Shown here piece after piece: positions 22,098 to 23,305 of a stretch of 23,305 nt of DNA; position 1 is the stretch's first letter; the number at the start of each line of letters is the position of its first letter. This stretch comes from a virus. The notes under the pieces were generated by a model. The model was not told where the DNA came from, did no database searches, and saw only the letters and a program-made list of their open reading frames with translations. Location of the stretch: IMG/VR virus record IMGVR_UViG_3300008448_000676, positions 1 to 23,305 of that record; one strand, written 5' to 3'. Made by a program: the position numbers and the translations under genes.

Positions 22098-23305
22098 ATG
22101 AGTAACGAAAAATTCAAAGTCAAATTTGGCTTGGCTGTAGGCGACACTGCGGCAACGATTGATGGCACAACTGGTGCTATTACCAGTATTGGTGATGCCA
22201 GTATTAATGATCTTATCGTCAATGGTGGCGATATTAAAAGCACAGGTGGCACAACAGTAATTACATTAAGTGGTAATAGTGCTAGTATCGCAGGTGATTT
22301 AACTGTTGATGGTGGTGATTTAGTAATGAACAGTGCTACAGCCAATGTAGCAAACACCACTGCAACAACTGTTAATTTTGCAGGTGCGGCTACTACAGTT
22401 AGCATTGGTGCTAATACAGGCACAACAACTATTAACAATGATTTGGTTGCTGATAACTTTGATACAGCAAACCTAAGAGCCACTGGTTATATTACTGCTG
22501 GTTATGGTGGAGCAGCCCCAACTACTTTGGCTGCTAACGGTGATGTAACTGTTGGTTTAGATATTACTATCAACGGCAACACAATTAAAAGTAATGGTGG
22601 CAACAATGCTATTCAGTTAAATGTCAACGATGTTCAAGTTCTTGGTGATTTAACAGTTGGTGGTAATACAATTTTCAGTTCAACAAGTAATGCTATTGAA
22701 CTTAGTGGTAGCAACGTTGAAGTTATTGGCGATTTAACCGTTACTGGTAATGATATCAAGTCAAGTGGTGGAACTACTGCTATCACTATGTCAAGTGCAG
22801 ATGTAACAGTAGCAGGTGATCTAACAGTTACTGGTAATGATATTAAAAGCAGTGCGGGCACATCTGCTATTGTTTTAAGTGGAATAGATGTGGCAGTTAA
22901 TGGTGATTTAACTGTAACAGGTAATGATATCAAGTCAAGTGGTGGAACTACTGCTATCACTATGTCAAGTGCAGATGTAACAGTAGCAGGTGATTTAACT
23001 GTAACAGGTAATGATATTAAAAGCAGTGCGGGCACTGCTGCCATTACACTTAGCGGTATAGATGTTGCAGTGAATGGCGACCTAGATGTAAAAGGTGCAA
23101 ACATTAGCAACAGCACAGGTGCTTTAATTTTAACCAGCACAGGTGCTACAAACATTGAATTAACTCCTGGTAGCGGAACTACTGTTAATAACGGTAACAT
23201 GATTCTTGGTCCTGCTAACACAAACACATTATTAACTACAAACGGCACAGGTGATTTAACAATTCACACAAACGGTGGCACTAACAGTGGCACATTTGTA
23301 ATTAC
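22098..23305 (+). CDS. Repeat-rich tail fibre protein, 3' end outside window
   Basis: The frame from ATG at 22098 (MSNEKFKVKFGLAVGDTAAT) stays open to the window edge, giving at least 402 residues. Most of it is made of about 29-residue units with a GDLTVTGNDIKSS pattern; the GD of successive units starts at 22728, 22815, 22902, 22989 and 23076, all 87 bases apart. Such regular units build beta-helical fibre shafts. No receptor-binding end is visible because the gene is cut. The Shine-Dalgarno sequence is weak (AGGGA, long spacing) and the gene begins 17 nt after the other fibre. Low charge and high Ser/Thr/Asn/Gly content agree with a fibre role. Confidence 0.8.
   Translation, partial: MSNEKFKVKFGLAVGDTAATIDGTTGAITSIGDASINDLIVNGGDIKSTGGTTVITLSGNSASIAGDLTVDGGDLVMNSATANVANTTATTVNFAGAATTVSIGANTGTTTINNDLVADNFDTANLRATGYITAGYGGAAPTTLAANGDVTVGLDITINGNTIKSNGGNNAIQLNVNDVQVLGDLTVGGNTIFSSTSNAIELSGSNVEVIGDLTVTGNDIKSSGGTTAITMSSADVTVAGDLTVTGNDIKSSAGTSAIVLSGIDVAVNGDLTVTGNDIKSSGGTTAITMSSADVTVAGDLTVTGNDIKSSAGTAAITLSGIDVAVNGDLDVKGANISNSTGALILTSTGATNIELTPGSGTTVNNGNMILGPANTNTLLTTNGTGDLTIHTNGGTNSGTFVI
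22746..22820 (+). repeat. 75-bp perfect direct repeat, copy 1
   Basis: This 75-base segment of the fibre gene is identical to 22920-22994, 174 bases (two 29-codon units) downstream. Identity at the DNA level, including synonymous positions, indicates a recent duplication or gene conversion. Confidence 0.95.
22920..22994 (+). repeat. 75-bp perfect direct repeat, copy 2
   Basis: This is the second copy of the segment at 22746-22820. The flanking unit GGTAATGATATTAAAAGC is also shared at the same 174-base offset, so the duplicated block is a 58-codon, two-unit module. Confidence 0.95.

Noticed and set aside
22644-23140. CRISPR-like regular repeats
   Set aside because: The periodicity is 87 bases and in frame within an open reading frame, with no distinct spacers; these are protein repeats.
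22007-23248. Long minus-strand Val/Pro/Leu-rich ORFs across the fibre gene
   Set aside because: They are antisense shadows of repetitive Gly/Thr/Asn coding sequence, with no ribosome-binding site.

Overview
The window is a virion-structure region of a tailed double-stranded DNA bacteriophage, most likely a short-tailed (podovirus-like) member of Caudoviricetes. The evidence is a recognisable large terminase, a P22-type portal (about 764 aa), a scaffold-like protein, an SU10/DUF5309-type major capsid protein, a connector-like protein, ejection-type internal proteins including one with a lytic transglycosylase domain, and two beta-repeat fibre proteins. No sheath, tail-tube or tape-measure gene is seen. 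The A+T-rich sequence and several small proteins of types I associate with aquatic metagenomic phages (such as the MGKGSNPRPF protein and the GRGPTKGN proteins) suggest an uncultured aquatic phage. The host cannot be determined from the sequence.

Layout. 1-65: tail end of an upstream gene. 86-2268: a fused 2-oxoglutarate/Fe(II) oxygenase plus DUF6817-like (HD-type) protein, then a protein with a huge Asp/Gly/Ala/Ser low-complexity segment. 2299-6685: three probable internal/ejection proteins, the middle one (906 aa) carrying a transglycosylase domain. 6695-7126: a Dps-type ferritin-like protein with an intact ferroxidase-site pattern. 7222-7731: the only minus-strand gene, a GNAT-like acetyltransferase. 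7771-9827: a run of small genes (GGARPGAGRPKGS protein, DUF6496-like protein, GRGPTKGN-repeat protein, beta-rich protein, Pro/Met/Gln-rich protein, Lys/Pro/Ala tail-like protein). 9879-15271: packaging module (269-aa unknown, 101-aa unknown, TerL, Cys/His mini-protein, 44-aa conserved protein, portal). 15311-15649: HNH/NUMOD3-like putative homing endonuclease. 15642-18353: small helical protein, scaffold, major capsid protein, then a textbook intrinsic terminator. 18446-23305: unknown 194-aa protein, connector with two inserted beta domains, fibre protein, and a repeat-rich fibre protein that runs off the window.

Regulation. A motif close to the T4 late promoter TATAAATA, in the form (R)(C/G/A)TAAATA, recurs at seven gene junctions. 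At four of them a leader with a Shine-Dalgarno sequence follows. At the other three (before 7771, 8121 and 18446) the motif ends exactly 5 nt before the ATG, which by T4 geometry puts the transcription start on the A of the ATG, predicting leaderless mRNAs. This implies that a T4 gp55-like late sigma factor is encoded elsewhere in the genome.

How the genes work together: TerL and portal package DNA into a procapsid built from scaffold and major capsid protein; connector and fibres complete the particle; the ejection proteins open the cell wall and line the DNA path on infection. The oxygenase-DUF6817 fusion, Dps and acetyltransferase are accessory genes placed among late genes and probably modify or protect host or virion components.
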